Source: Cristatella mucedo
Taxonomy: Eukaryota; Bryozoa; Phylactolaemata; Cristatellidae
Reading direction: 5' to 3'
Length of the DNA stretch: 60,000 bases
Assembly (NCBI GenBank): GCA_009760855.2
Contig: WPIO01000145.1
Coordinates: forward strand, 461,001-521,000
Under the pieces are notes generated by a model. It made no database searches, was not told the origin of the DNA, and saw only the letters and a list, made by a program, of their open reading frames with translations. The position numbers and the translations under genes were made by a program. Shown here one piece after another: positions 13,201 through 28,925 of this stretch. Positions within the stretch are counted from its first letter, which is position 1. Each line of letters starts with the position of its first letter.

Positions 13201-16057
13201 TCAAAGAGTTTTTTCGGACGTACTAGACATGACATATAGGGAATCGCCAAGTTTTCTTCTAGACGAGCCAAAGCTTGACTGGCACTTATTTCTCGCTACA
13301 TTTTTGGCTGGAATGGCAGCAGACTTGCCTTAAAAGATTAGAAGATACGCTGACTAGCCTAAAGTCACTGAAAAACGTATTCCTACGCTGCCACTGAGAC
13401 CAAGCGACGAGAGCGCGGCACCACTAGGCTAGGCAAGACTTTACTGAGGGCACGTTTTCTCAATGTAGGGGTCCTTGACGTGGGTCTTGCACACTAACCG
13501 GGTGAATTGACTATCCGGAAATAACAGTAGATCATTTCATGCGAGACGTGAATGAGGCCCCCTCTGAGAGCGGTGTCTCTAACTTGCGCCTAACTTACTC
13601 CGGACGCTGTATGCCACTGATATCAGCTCTTGCATCACGATTGACTGCGATTTTACAGCTACTCGATCGAATCCTCGCCTCTGCACGAGACAAACTTCGA
13701 TCGACTTTTGGCCGAGTGCCGAAGAAGACGGTCAGGCCCGCCCGTGGCGGCTCGTCTGCGGCCCGTCAGTCCAACAGCTATCTACGTGTGCCTCGTAGGA
13801 ATTTTAGAGGTCATCCGGCGGTTGCGGCAGTTCGAAGCACTTCGGACTTCAATATCGTCAACCGACGGACCGCTACGCCCTCTGGTGAGCTGAGCTGAGC
13901 AAACTGAGGGGATAATTCCGCATGACAGTTCTATCCATAACTCGATGCGCAACATTCAGATGGCTTCTTTGCGTGCTGTGTAAGTCATTCAGCTCTTCAA
14001 TAACTCAAGCTCGAGAGCGCTAGTTAGCTTGATAGTGCCTGTAAACCTATCCCTCCTCGGTCGTATGCGTCATCAGCATCGATGAGGCTGGCCCGAAGGC
14101 GAAGTCTCAGCTTGTCCTCCAGCTAGATGGGAAGGTGCCGACCGTGGCAGACAGATGCTTTCCTGACCCGACGGTGCACGCAGCTTACTGGTGGGATCTT
14201 GACTGAGAATCCGTGCAGCGCCACTTTATAAATGCCTACCCGTCTTCCCCCAAACAGAACACCCGCGGCTCGGAATTTTTCAGGGGTTGCTCTTGACCTC
14301 CAGTCGGGCTTCTTCAGAGGTCACTTCGCTTTCCAGCACCAGCCGATTCTGCGAACATCCATCCAATCTCCTTGCTCCTCGGGAGTGCTCTCGCACCACC
14401 CGCTCCTCAGTATCCCGCCATCTCAACGCCCCTCTGCACTAAATTGAAATTCGCCAAAAGTCTGGAACTCTGGGTGCGGTCTCTACCTGAAATCACCTGT
14501 CATCCTTTAGTTCTCAGCTTAAGACGCATCCGTCTGAGCTTCACTGACTTTCTATCAAGCATCGACTCTACTTCAAGAGCCTTGGTCAGTGCCTATAGGT
14601 CTCTTCACTTGCTTGCACCAGCCTGCGCCCATCCAACCTCCTCGCTCCTTCGGAGGGCACTCGAAGCGACCCGCTTCTAAGCGTCATCAGGGGCCAACGA
14701 GCCAACGCATCTCACCTTCCCGTAGCGCTAAGTTAAAATCCTTTGGCGATGGAGGCTTCATTCAACTCTGCATGCGCCGAAGCTCTGGAGCTCACGCTCT
14801 GGGGCTACGGTCACTACCTGCAACGACCTTGCGTCATTCACGTTTCAGCTGAAGACGCATCTTTTCCAGTTTGTTTTCCCTTCGCCTCACTTTTTTCTCG
14901 TGTGCTATGCGTCTTTACGCTTATTACTGGCCAGAGGTCAACCCATTAACCGGTTTCCATGAGTGTCCTCATTTTTTGCTTTAGTTCGCTGGCCTAAGAA
15001 CGGTGAGCTTGCGCTTTTGCACGCTGAATACCGCGAATGCCACTGGCCGCTGGTTATCAATTATTTCACCTGAAGTTGTACAGACGCCTGGATAGAGATT
15101 TAGTTTTTTTAAGGTGCTATACAAAAGGTCTGTTATCAGTAGTAGTGGTAGTAGTAATATTGCTTCTAGTCGCTCCTTGCTGTACAGAAAATTAAGAGAT
15201 CTTTAAGTTTCCCAACTGAGATATATGCACAATGGTAACGCTTCATTTATTCTTCGGAGTTTCCCTGAGGAAATGTATTTAAGAATCATGGCGCCGAATC
15301 TTATGCCAGCTTCTGTTTATTTGCAGGTCACGGTGAGGCACTAAGAGAATATGGTACATCCACTCACGTTCAGGCCCAGGCGTCACCTAAATGTTTGAAT
15401 ATGGCCACTGAATCACGTCGATTCGACCCCAGGCAGCAGCAGTCGCCTGGATTATATGGCATTCAGCAAGCGCGAACAGTAGCACCTAAAAGGTCGGCCA
15501 GCCTACAGCAAGTAAGGCAGCAATCCTCGACTCAGGGTCCTGTGGAACTCGGCTGGGCACCAGCCGAGTTTAATCACGGCAGGGGCCCAGCGAAGCAATC
15601 GCCGGATGGCCCCCCGGAACTCGGCTGGGCACCAGCCGAGCACCGGGGGTCGACAGCGCATCCAACAGCGAGCCAGAAACAAGAGCAGCGACAGTGGCAG
15701 TATTTGGTTGGCAGCTCAGCATCGGAGACCAGGTTGCCCTTCGAATGCAATTCGCTGCGTCCTGTGGCATTGCCGATGGCAGTTCCACTATGCACGAAGA
15801 ACGCTGCTAATGGCACTTGGCTGCCTGAGCAAGACGATCGGGCCAGACTTGCCGCGATCCCTCAAGACGCCATTGGTTTTAATGAGCAAGCCACTGCTGC
15901 GCTCGCTAAGCAAGAATCGGGAGCCTTTCCTCGACCGACTAGCTCTCCTCGCCCGGTTCTAGTTGAAAGGCAGCAGCAGCAGGCGATGCAGCATCTGCCC
16001 TATCAGAAGTTGACATGGTCACCGGGCGTCACGAATGAGCAGCCCGGGGTTTTATGA
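498..16057 (+). CDS. Leucine-rich-repeat single-pass membrane protein, five exons, unassigned family
   Basis: Proposed exons: 498-1249, 8850-9174, 11119-11553, 13659-13884, 15327-16057. Phases agree at every junction (2, 0, 0, 1) and the total is 823 codons including the stop. Exon 1 has a hydrophobic stretch near residue 40 (possible signal peptide; Met at 540 is an alternative start), an LRRNT-like CFAPDC, then about five LRRs from residue 95 with LDLSxNxI-type cores. The exon 1/2 join rebuilds an LRR ([12 protein letters not shown]), followed by the LRRCT hallmark NPLFCDC...W. Exon 3 has a cysteine-bearing segment with weak Ig-like flavour (ASYYACARA), then a transmembrane helix near residues 471-493 and a basic stop-transfer (SKRARRHR). 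Exons 4-5 give a basic, then Q/P-rich cytoplasmic tail with no TIR or kinase motif. An AATAAA sits three bases past the stop. A cell-surface receptor or adhesion role is inferred. Exons 1-2 are well supported; linkage of exons 3-5 rests on splice signals and phase only. Confidence 0.6.
1250..2180. other. Start of LRR intron 1, no element identified
   Basis: Nothing coding is seen. A short tandem duplication of tatcggctgcaagata lies at about 1689-1731. Confidence 0.4.
2190..2293. mobile_element. Possible hAT-like MITE
   Basis: The left end CAGTGGCGTAG at 2190-2200 and right end TACGCCACT at 2284-2292 are inverted over nine bases. CAGTGGCGTA-type ends are common in hAT elements. The 100-bp interior has no coding capacity and no matching 8-bp target duplication is visible, so this is a weak call. 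Confidence 0.3.
2294..3017. other. LRR intron 1 sequence, nothing recognised
   Basis: I see no exon, transposon end or RNA gene here. Confidence 0.35.
3018..3112 (-). mobile_element. LINE 3'-tail stub
   Basis: Reads (TAA)n, then the complement of the LINE terminal hairpin (cttgataaagcgccctcagagaac...aatctcttcctaggcgc) and the complement of the tttgcagcaaatgt segment. This is an extreme 5'-truncated copy of the L2/CR1-like family. Confidence 0.75.
3215..3393. mobile_element. Pogo/Tc1-type MITE with 27-bp inverted ends
   Basis: The arm at 3215-3241 and the reverse complement of 3367-3393 match at 23 of 27 positions. Each arm starts with TA followed by CAGT(T/C)GACT(T/C)CGC. TA at both borders fits the TA target-site duplication of the Tc1/mariner/pogo superfamily. 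The 180-bp element cannot encode a transposase. Confidence 0.65.
3895..6925 (+). mobile_element. Degenerate L2/CR1-like LINE, endonuclease to 3' end, with nested copy
   Basis: Broken frames read in order. An APE-type endonuclease shows [11 protein letters not shown] at about 3990-4025, GDFNIHFGN at about 4347-4375 and a GHAVDQVFS...SDHIRI stretch at 4455-4550. A linker follows, then the RT core YADDTQLY at about 5968-5990, the thumb region and the 3' end near 6925. Stops and frameshifts are scattered throughout, so it is dead. A second truncated copy interrupts it at about 4980-5440. It lies inside LRR intron 1. Confidence 0.85.
4980..5440 (+). mobile_element. Nested LINE 3' end inside the older LINE
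   Basis: A short RT scrap jumps directly to the family's C-terminal region (LKSF.DRAF, then SPDLTTFK) and 3' UTR. It ends with the hairpin tail and an AT-rich (ATT)n at 5418-5445. The host LINE resumes at 5443 with the segment around aaaacattgttgaatcacag, also seen at 59750. Confidence 0.7.
6930..7010 (-). mobile_element. LINE/SINE 3'-tail stub
   Basis: Complement of the tail hairpin: tatagcgccttaagagag...ctggcgctttacatttgcc, abutting the end of the preceding LINE in the opposite orientation. Confidence 0.6.
7330..7530 (+). mobile_element. Degenerate LINE 3' end
   Basis: Carries remnants of the LINE 3' UTR (gcatgcttac...gtgcatgattc) and of the tail (cttgcagcaactttt...cacgtggatagagaattagttctcttatgg). 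Strongly diverged, so an old copy. Confidence 0.5.
7531..8849. other. End of LRR intron 1, AT-rich, nothing recognised
   Basis: No exon or repeat family recognised before the polypyrimidine/cag acceptor at 8848-8849. Confidence 0.35.
8850..9174 (+). CDS. LRR gene exon 2: last LRR and LRRCT cap
   Basis: The acceptor is cgtcacag at 8842-8849. An alternative acceptor (actacag, 8874) would be out of phase with exon 1. The 8850 start restores a canonical repeat ([11 protein letters not shown]) followed by DNPLFCDC and a conserved Trp, the LRR C-terminal cap signature. The donor used is ttgag|gtatct at 9175. A stop follows at 9187-9189 if unspliced. Confidence 0.65.
9175..11118. other. LRR intron 2, no element identified
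   Basis: Mostly AT-rich. A poly-G tract of about 16-18 bases lies near 10709-10724. From about 10930 GC content rises towards exon 3. Antisense frames over 10868-11294 mirror the GC-rich exon and are rejected. Confidence 0.4.
11119..11553 (+). CDS. LRR gene exon 3: juxtamembrane ectodomain and transmembrane helix
   Basis: The acceptor follows a strong pyrimidine tract (ctctgcttgccag). The exon is GC- and CpG-rich. It encodes about 110 extracellular residues with six cysteines and one NVT sequon, then a hydrophobic helix ([19 protein letters not shown]) and a basic cluster. The donor ctgcag|gtgggc is in phase 0 with exon 4. If unspliced, the frame runs on to a TGA at 11734-11736 through arginine/glycine-rich low-complexity sequence, a possible alternative C-terminus. 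Confidence 0.5.
11855..11997 (+). mobile_element. SINE-A, tRNA-derived with LINE-like tail
   Basis: An A-box-like tggcccagtggttaagg and a B-box-like gggcgcgagccc are followed by gcgcctgaatagagattaagttctcttatggcgct, which folds like the LINE 3' tail, then an A/T-rich end. Not a functional tRNA gene. Confidence 0.75.
12128..12222 (+). mobile_element. LINE 3'-tail stub
   Basis: tttgcagcaactgtaatgtg, then cctagaaagagatttagttctctgagggtgct and (ATT)n-like sequence. Confidence 0.65.
12223..13658. other. LRR intron 3, nothing further recognised
   Basis: I see no additional exon or repeat family before the acceptor gattttacag at 13649-13658. Confidence 0.35.
13659..13884 (+). CDS. LRR gene exon 4 (proposed): basic cytoplasmic segment
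   Basis: Acceptor gattttacag, donor ctctg|gtgagc. The frame is Arg/Ser-rich (for example [13 protein letters not shown] and [13 protein letters not shown]). It enters in phase 0 and leaves in phase 1, matching exons 3 and 5. A second frame is also open here (13708-13893), so the choice rests on phase. No domain recognised. Confidence 0.4.
13885..15069. other. LRR intron 4, weak internal repeats
   Basis: No exon recognised. Two segments (about 14360-14520 and 14610-14760) share the order (t/c)tc(g/c)ctcct...ggag...gcact, and both resemble decayed LINE C-terminal sequence, but the similarity is weak. Confidence 0.3.
15070..15145 (+). mobile_element. SINE/LINE tail stub
   Basis: gacgcctggatagagatttagtttttttaaggtgctatac is a decayed version of the shared tail hairpin. 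Confidence 0.5.
15327..16057 (+). CDS. LRR gene exon 5 (proposed): Q/P-rich C-terminal tail
   Basis: The acceptor is tttatttgcag at 15316-15326. The frame is open for 242 codons to TGA 16055-16057. Composition is rich in Gln, Pro, Ala and Ser, without a recognised domain. The octapeptide ELGWAPAE occurs twice (15545-15568 and 15617-15640), each encoded by a perfect DNA palindrome. Poly-Gln runs occur near both ends. AATAAA follows at once, which supports a genuine terminal exon. It could instead belong to a separate gene whose 5' exons I have not seen. Confidence 0.5.
15548..15640 (+). repeat. Twin coding hairpins in exon 5
   Basis: ctcggctgg-gca-ccagccgag at 15548-15568 recurs at 15620-15640. 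Each is a 9-bp perfect stem with a 3-base loop. The second copy is extended by an outer pair, cccccgg (15611-15617) with ccggggg (15643-15649). Confidence 0.85.
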
Positions 16058-16059
16058 AA

Positions 16060-16065
16060 AATAAA
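16060..16065 (+). terminator. Polyadenylation signal of the LRR gene
   Basis: AATAAA three bases after the exon 5 stop. A 3' UTR this short would be unusual, so a downstream site may also be used. Confidence 0.45.
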
Positions 16066-17569
16066 ATTGCATACATATGAACGTCTTTGTAGTGTAAAGA
16101 AGGAGAGTGCTCAAATCTGCTCACTTGCTGAAGCGATCTTTTTTAAAGTAATGCGACGGCAAAGCAACGAACGCGGAGTCAAAAAGGCCTCCGTGCTCAG
16201 GCGGTCGCCATCGCTGTGGTGGTCGCCATCGCTTCGGCGGCCACCCGCGGCAGCGGTATCTTATCGAAGCTGGGAGGGAGGTGGGGCAGGACGACGCTCG
16301 GTGGTTGGCGCCACATTTTGGTCGCACCATTGTAACCTAATCTTTCGGTTTTCCGGCCCGGCCGGCCGCAAGTGCTTGGAACAAATATGCGCTCAGAATG
16401 CTAGCTGGCGGTGCGGAGTTTCGGCCAAGGAAGCCGGCCTCAGCTGCGGCAGCGGTCGCCTAAGGACGCCGAGGGGGCAACGGTGCGCCCGCCGGTAAAC
16501 GGGATTGGATCTGAGAGAGCAGCAGCGGCGCAAGCACCGCTGCTGCTGTCAGCACGAAATAGCACGCAAAAGATGTTACAGCAGCACGGTGGCCGTACTT
16601 GAAAATTTGAATTTGAAACGACGCAATTATCTGACCACAGCTTGCCTTACTAGCTCGTTGCATAACATTGCACTTTTTTGAAAAGTAAGCCTTCATGCTC
16701 ACCAACTAACGCCACAAGCAGAAAACCTTATTAGAAATTGGGTACGCAGCTAGTGCCTGTTGCCTAAATGAATTTGTGGTGCAGTGAGTCCACACATGTA
16801 AAAGTAATGCCTAACCAAAGACTGTGAGGAAATCGGTTCCAAATTATAGCTCAGCATCGGAGAATAATATCTCGAGTCATAATACGGCTTTTTTAGCAAG
16901 CCGACGTCTCAGTATCGCTCTGTAAGCCTGCGGTCGGCCTCCAGCCGCTGAGGCATGCATCGTTGGCATGCTACAGCAGCTAGACGACAACTTTCTTAGA
17001 TCTCATTCGCGGTAAAAGCCAGCTCCTCATCGGAAACTCTTAGCTCGCCCCAGGATTAGCGACCTTTCGCTCGTAACAAAGAGTTACCTACTTTCTTCAG
17101 AAACTCGTAATCTGGCGTCGTCTTTGACGACCACCAGATGTTTAGAAGCTCCCCGTTCAGAAGACTTCGTCCACAAAGAATCATCATGTTCTTTCACTGT
17201 ACAGAATAACTGGCTACTCGCTAGATGGCGAGGCAATGATCTTTCTAACTAACTCCTTGGTTCTCTCTAGGTTAGAATCGCGTAAGTCAATTTGCCACGG
17301 TAGGCAGTTTTGTAGCAACTCTATGCTGGCTGGACTGCCGAAAAATCCAGTAAGCATGTCCAGCACTTGCTAATAAGGCCGCTAAGCCGGTCTTTAAATC
17401 CGAGAATTTCTGAAAATAATAGTTACTTTCAATTATTTCCAGTTGCCAAGGGAAGTTTACAGAGCCGGTGGTGTTAACAGACAGGCTAAGCGGTGCCCCT
17501 ACGGGTGAAATAAAGTAACTTCCGGCTGACTTTCGACGCAGTTAATCATAATAATACCAGCTGATTGTT
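16066..17569. other. Intergenic, nothing recognised
   Basis: Positions 16200-16250 hold a short imperfect repeat (ggtcgccatcgct). Several overlapping short frames exist on both strands, none with a recognisable motif or splice context. Confidence 0.35.
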
Positions 17570-17740
17570 AACAGTCTCTTTTGTATAGCGACAGAAGAGC
17601 CTTTACGGCTATCACCACCGCTTGCAGCTGCGATATAGAATCACCCACCACAGGATTCGAACCCACAACCTCGAGCACCAGGTTGTGAAAAGCCACATCC
17701 ACATGCCTGACCTACTGGGCGGCATCGTAGCTACGATGGC
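17570..17740 (-). mobile_element. SINE-B, tRNA-derived
   Basis: On the minus strand a near-perfect B box (gggttcgaatcctg, complement at about 17651-17664) is preceded by A-box-like sequence. It is followed by the SINE-B tail: a gcaagcggtggtgatagcc segment, gtaaaggctcttctgtcgc and tatacaaaagagactg. The same tail recurs at 31.3, 49.3, 55.5, 56.0 and 58.9 kb. Confidence 0.7.
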
Positions 17741-18600
17741 CAGCGCTTTGCCGAAAAGCCAGATAATTCACACAGCAGATGTACATTCTGCAAACTTGTT
17801 TCCTTAATTCGTGGAGGTGCTCTTTGGCAGCCTTTATTGTACTTTTGATGCAAATTTTCTAACTGCAATCCAAGCGAGCGCGACTGATTCAGTTTGCTTC
17901 GAGTCACCTTTTCGAGTCACCCTCGAGGCACCGTTTGACCTCCTTTACTATCTGGTGAGAGCAATCGTTTAGCTCCACATTGGGCTTGTGTGTGCGTGCG
18001 TGCATTGCGAGCCTGCGACCGTGTGCACTTGTGTGTGTGTCTGCGAGCGTCCCTAAATAACAAACCAAGTCCACTGTGCCTCAGCTGCTGCGTTTATCAG
18101 CGGCTACGTCATCATCCTGGTGTCCGGACGGCTCAAGACCGCGGAGACCTGTGGGATATGTCAGCCGAAGCTTACATGTGCACTCAGCCTTTGTATTAAC
18201 CAGCAGGATTGCCAGTTGGATGAAGCAGGACGCGGCGTGGCTTTCAGATTTCGAGCATCATATTACTTTTTTCGGCAATGAAATGAACAAAAAGCTTAAG
18301 CGCGGGACCCGCTGAACATACGGCATACGAAACAGGAAGCGGTCTGCCGTGCGGTGGAACACTCATGCTGAGCGTTACGCCGCGACCGACGTGCATTTAA
18401 AATCAACCAAAAATCTGCATATCTGAAAAATTGCTGCTGATTTGTATGCTCAAGGTGCTTCACATTTCTCTCTTACCGAGACCGCGGTGTTGGAGCGGCA
18501 ACTCCTATGGGCTCTTCCGCATTGGCGGTACATCCGCCGCCCGTGCTCCGTTTTGAAGTTGCCGGCGCTTCCCGTGTAACCCCCCGTTCGTTAGTTCGCT
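17741..18600. other. Intergenic upstream of the M6 gene
   Basis: A GT-rich stretch lies near 17985-18045. No gene recognised. From about 18480 the DNA becomes CpG-richer. Confidence 0.35.
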
Positions 18601-18607
18601 TATAAAG
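18601..18607 (+). promoter_or_regulatory. Possible TATA box of the M6 gene
   Basis: TATAAAG in a GC-rich stretch, 48 bases upstream of the proposed start ATG. A start site about 30 bases downstream would give a very short leader. This is inference from position only. Confidence 0.25.
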
Positions 18608-18648
18608 CGCCACGGCGTCCGAACTTTGGCAAAGCATTGTCAACTCAG

Positions 18649-25973
<7,325 letters not shown>

Positions 25974-26937
25974 GCACGGCCGAGCGATGCAGTCTGCTGC
26001 TGCCGCTAGTGCCGGCCTCACTACCTGTTCAACCAATTCGGCATCGTAATATCGAAGACACATCGTTGCAGGGCCCGTCAGCTTGCTTGGAAGTGGCCAT
26101 TGCCTCGGTGCTCTGCAGTATTGCTCGAACCCCCGAGCGTTCGCGAGTAACCAGCTCCATGCGGCTGCCTAATGCATTGTCGAAGCAACTCTTGATTACA
26201 GAGCAAACGTTTTGCTCCTGGCCGCGCTGTTATCCGTTGTGACGATTGTGGCAGCAGCTAGGCTCTCCCTGTCGTGCAGTACTCTCACTCGGTGTCCTGC
26301 ATTGGCCTAGTCCGATTATAGGACTGTCGGACATTCGCTCAGTGACCGCATTCCACTTGCTATCCGTGCTGCGATTGACACAGCTGTCACTGTCATACAG
26401 CTGTCAAAGGATCGCTTAAGTTATCAAGCAGCTTCATTCGTAACCTGTTTTTGTATGATAGACTGTTACCGGCTTCGTATGCCTATTTAATCAATCTCTT
26501 GTGTAACGTTTTATACGGCTATTAAAAAGTCTCCTTGTCGAATTCAAAATATATCCAGCCTAAATCGGAAATGTCTCCAGCGTCAGTTAAAACAAGCAGA
26601 GCTGAACTTGCATTTCAAATTTCATTACGATACGGATTTTGTAAGCACACCTACATGGAAATAAAGCTGTATAAAAGTCACAAGAATGCACGTCAACAAG
26701 CTTCACACTTATATCTCGATCTACCCAGTTTCGACATGTTGCTTCCTATTTACATCCGGTTTAGACATGGTTAGCATAACCATTTTTTCTTCCATGTGGA
26801 AGTCGTTGGAACTTCCGATCCTAGCTAGACTTGCAAGGAAAATCAGGTGTCAAAGGTTCGCGAGGATGCCTTGTTCTAAAGGCCAAATTCGTGACCTCAC
26901 TGAGTAGAGCGTAGGCAGAGGGACACCATAGTGCACT

Positions 26938-26969
<32 letters not shown>

Positions 26970-28925
26970 TTTGAACACTTTATTAAATTGTGTGGGAATT
27001 ATCAGCATAAAACAAACTAGCAGAAAATGTTGCTTAAACAGGCACTTTTAGGACGACCGCACGTTAGCGAGATGCTTATGATGAGACCTGAACATTGAAC
27101 TGAAAAAGGTTCTCACCCGGCGTGAATCAAGATTGGCATTCCGTGGTCACGTCCCATAGCGGTTTGCAGGTGCTCACTTTTCTGCGAGAAGGTTCGCCCC
27201 AACCCGTTAGCGAAGTATGCGAACACTAACCAGAACTTGGTGACTACCCAGGTGCATAGCTAAGCTACAAATTTGCCCGGGCCCCTAAATTCTCCTATGC
27301 CGGGTCGGTAGGCCTAGGCACTGAGCCGCCTAGGTCGATTTGGAGAGCTGGCTGCTCGCCTGCCTGAACCTGTACGGTAACCAAGGCTTCGAACGCAGAT
27401 GTTAACCAGAGCTTGAGACCTGGACACTAACCAAGGCTACCTAGGCACTCTTCAACTGGGCTCGGTAGTGGGACACTATACTTTTCAGAGGCATTTCGAA
27501 ATGCTGGTCGATAATCACGATAGTCTTGGGAAATAGTCGCGAGCTCTCGTGGACTTCGTGCTTATTTTTAATTTCAGATGAGATTATTTTCTTCGTTAAA
27601 ACACTTACATGCTGCTGGATAGCCTTCCGTCTCTAGTGGCAAGACCCTAGAAAGCTACGTCCTGTCATCTTGCATCCAAAAGATTCAATACGTTCCTCGT
27701 GAAAAAGATTCAACACACTCCTCACGAAAGAGGCCATCGTCGCCTTGCACTTGCTGCAGTAGTCCTAGCCAAAGAGGGGTGGGCCTCGAGTGGCACTCGC
27801 CTGAGGCAAAGGACAGCTAAGCATCCACGGGCGCTATGTTAATTGTGTTACCTTTTAGTGTCTTTTGATGGGTGTTTGGCTCTGATTGTGTGCAAAGCAG
27901 TTGTATGGGTACCCAGTCAAGGCAATACAGTTTTACAAGAACATTTGCTTTAATTACACAGCCCTACTTGGTATAACACGAGCCTAATTTGAGGCAGAAT
28001 GTTTCCCTGCATTTTGGTGCTTGAGATAATCGCATCTGCGCGTATCTATTAAAACTTCTTTTGCTATTCAGGTTACTCCCCTCGGCTAACTGCGATGTGT
28101 GCCCGATGGTTCAGGTATACGTTTTCTTACCATAGAAGTCGAATTCACATATTCTCTCCTTTTAGAAATCTGCCAATTATCTTTCTGGAGCCGGAGTGAG
28201 GCATGCTGACCTCAGGTAACGACTTTATCGTGAGTTTTTGGTAGAATATTTTCCAAGACCTGAAAGGGACGTGGTTGCACCCTGAGTTGAAACTGAAGAG
28301 AAAAGAGGCGAGGAGTTGAGAGCTATAGCTTACTGTGAAGTTTGCACTTGATGCTAACGGTTTCCTGGCTGTAATTTTGCTGAGAAAATAGATCATCTGA
28401 ATAATTTATAGAACTAATATCGCCGATTTTGTTGAAGCCCAACCATGCAGGACATGCGAATCTAACAGAAGCAGACTGATTTGAACGCCAGCATCCAAAT
28501 ATAACAGCCAAAATGTGGGGGTCGAGACTGCTTGCCAAAATTTGCACCTCCTCTTCGAGTAAAACACTCATAGGATAACTTCAAATATGGGAGGTCAACA
28601 CTCTCTGATGTTCGTTGGCTCTCCGCCAGCCCAGCCACCTCCGCAAAGGCCGAGCGACTCTCGATACCGCATCAGCTGGCTGAGAAGACGCAAAAATAAC
28701 GCAGGGGTGGCTGCGAGCGCTGAGTCTTAGATATGCAATTGCAGTAGCGGCAGCTGTCAGCCCACATGTATAACTTGGCACGTGGGCTCAGCGGAGTGGT
28801 TCCGCTTTAGGCGGAAAAGAGTAGTGTCAAGGCCAGAGATGAAGGAGTAGGCGTCCAGTGCTCGCGAGACCCGTCCGTTAGTCGTGCAGCCAGCAGGCTG
28901 GGCCGAGACCTTCTGTAATTTTAAT
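25974..28925. other. M6 3' UTR region and intergenic spacer
   Basis: An ATTAAA variant polyadenylation signal lies at 26521-26526. A (TA)n(GA)n microsatellite lies at 26936-26968. The remainder shows no exon, RNA gene or repeat I recognise. Confidence 0.4.
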
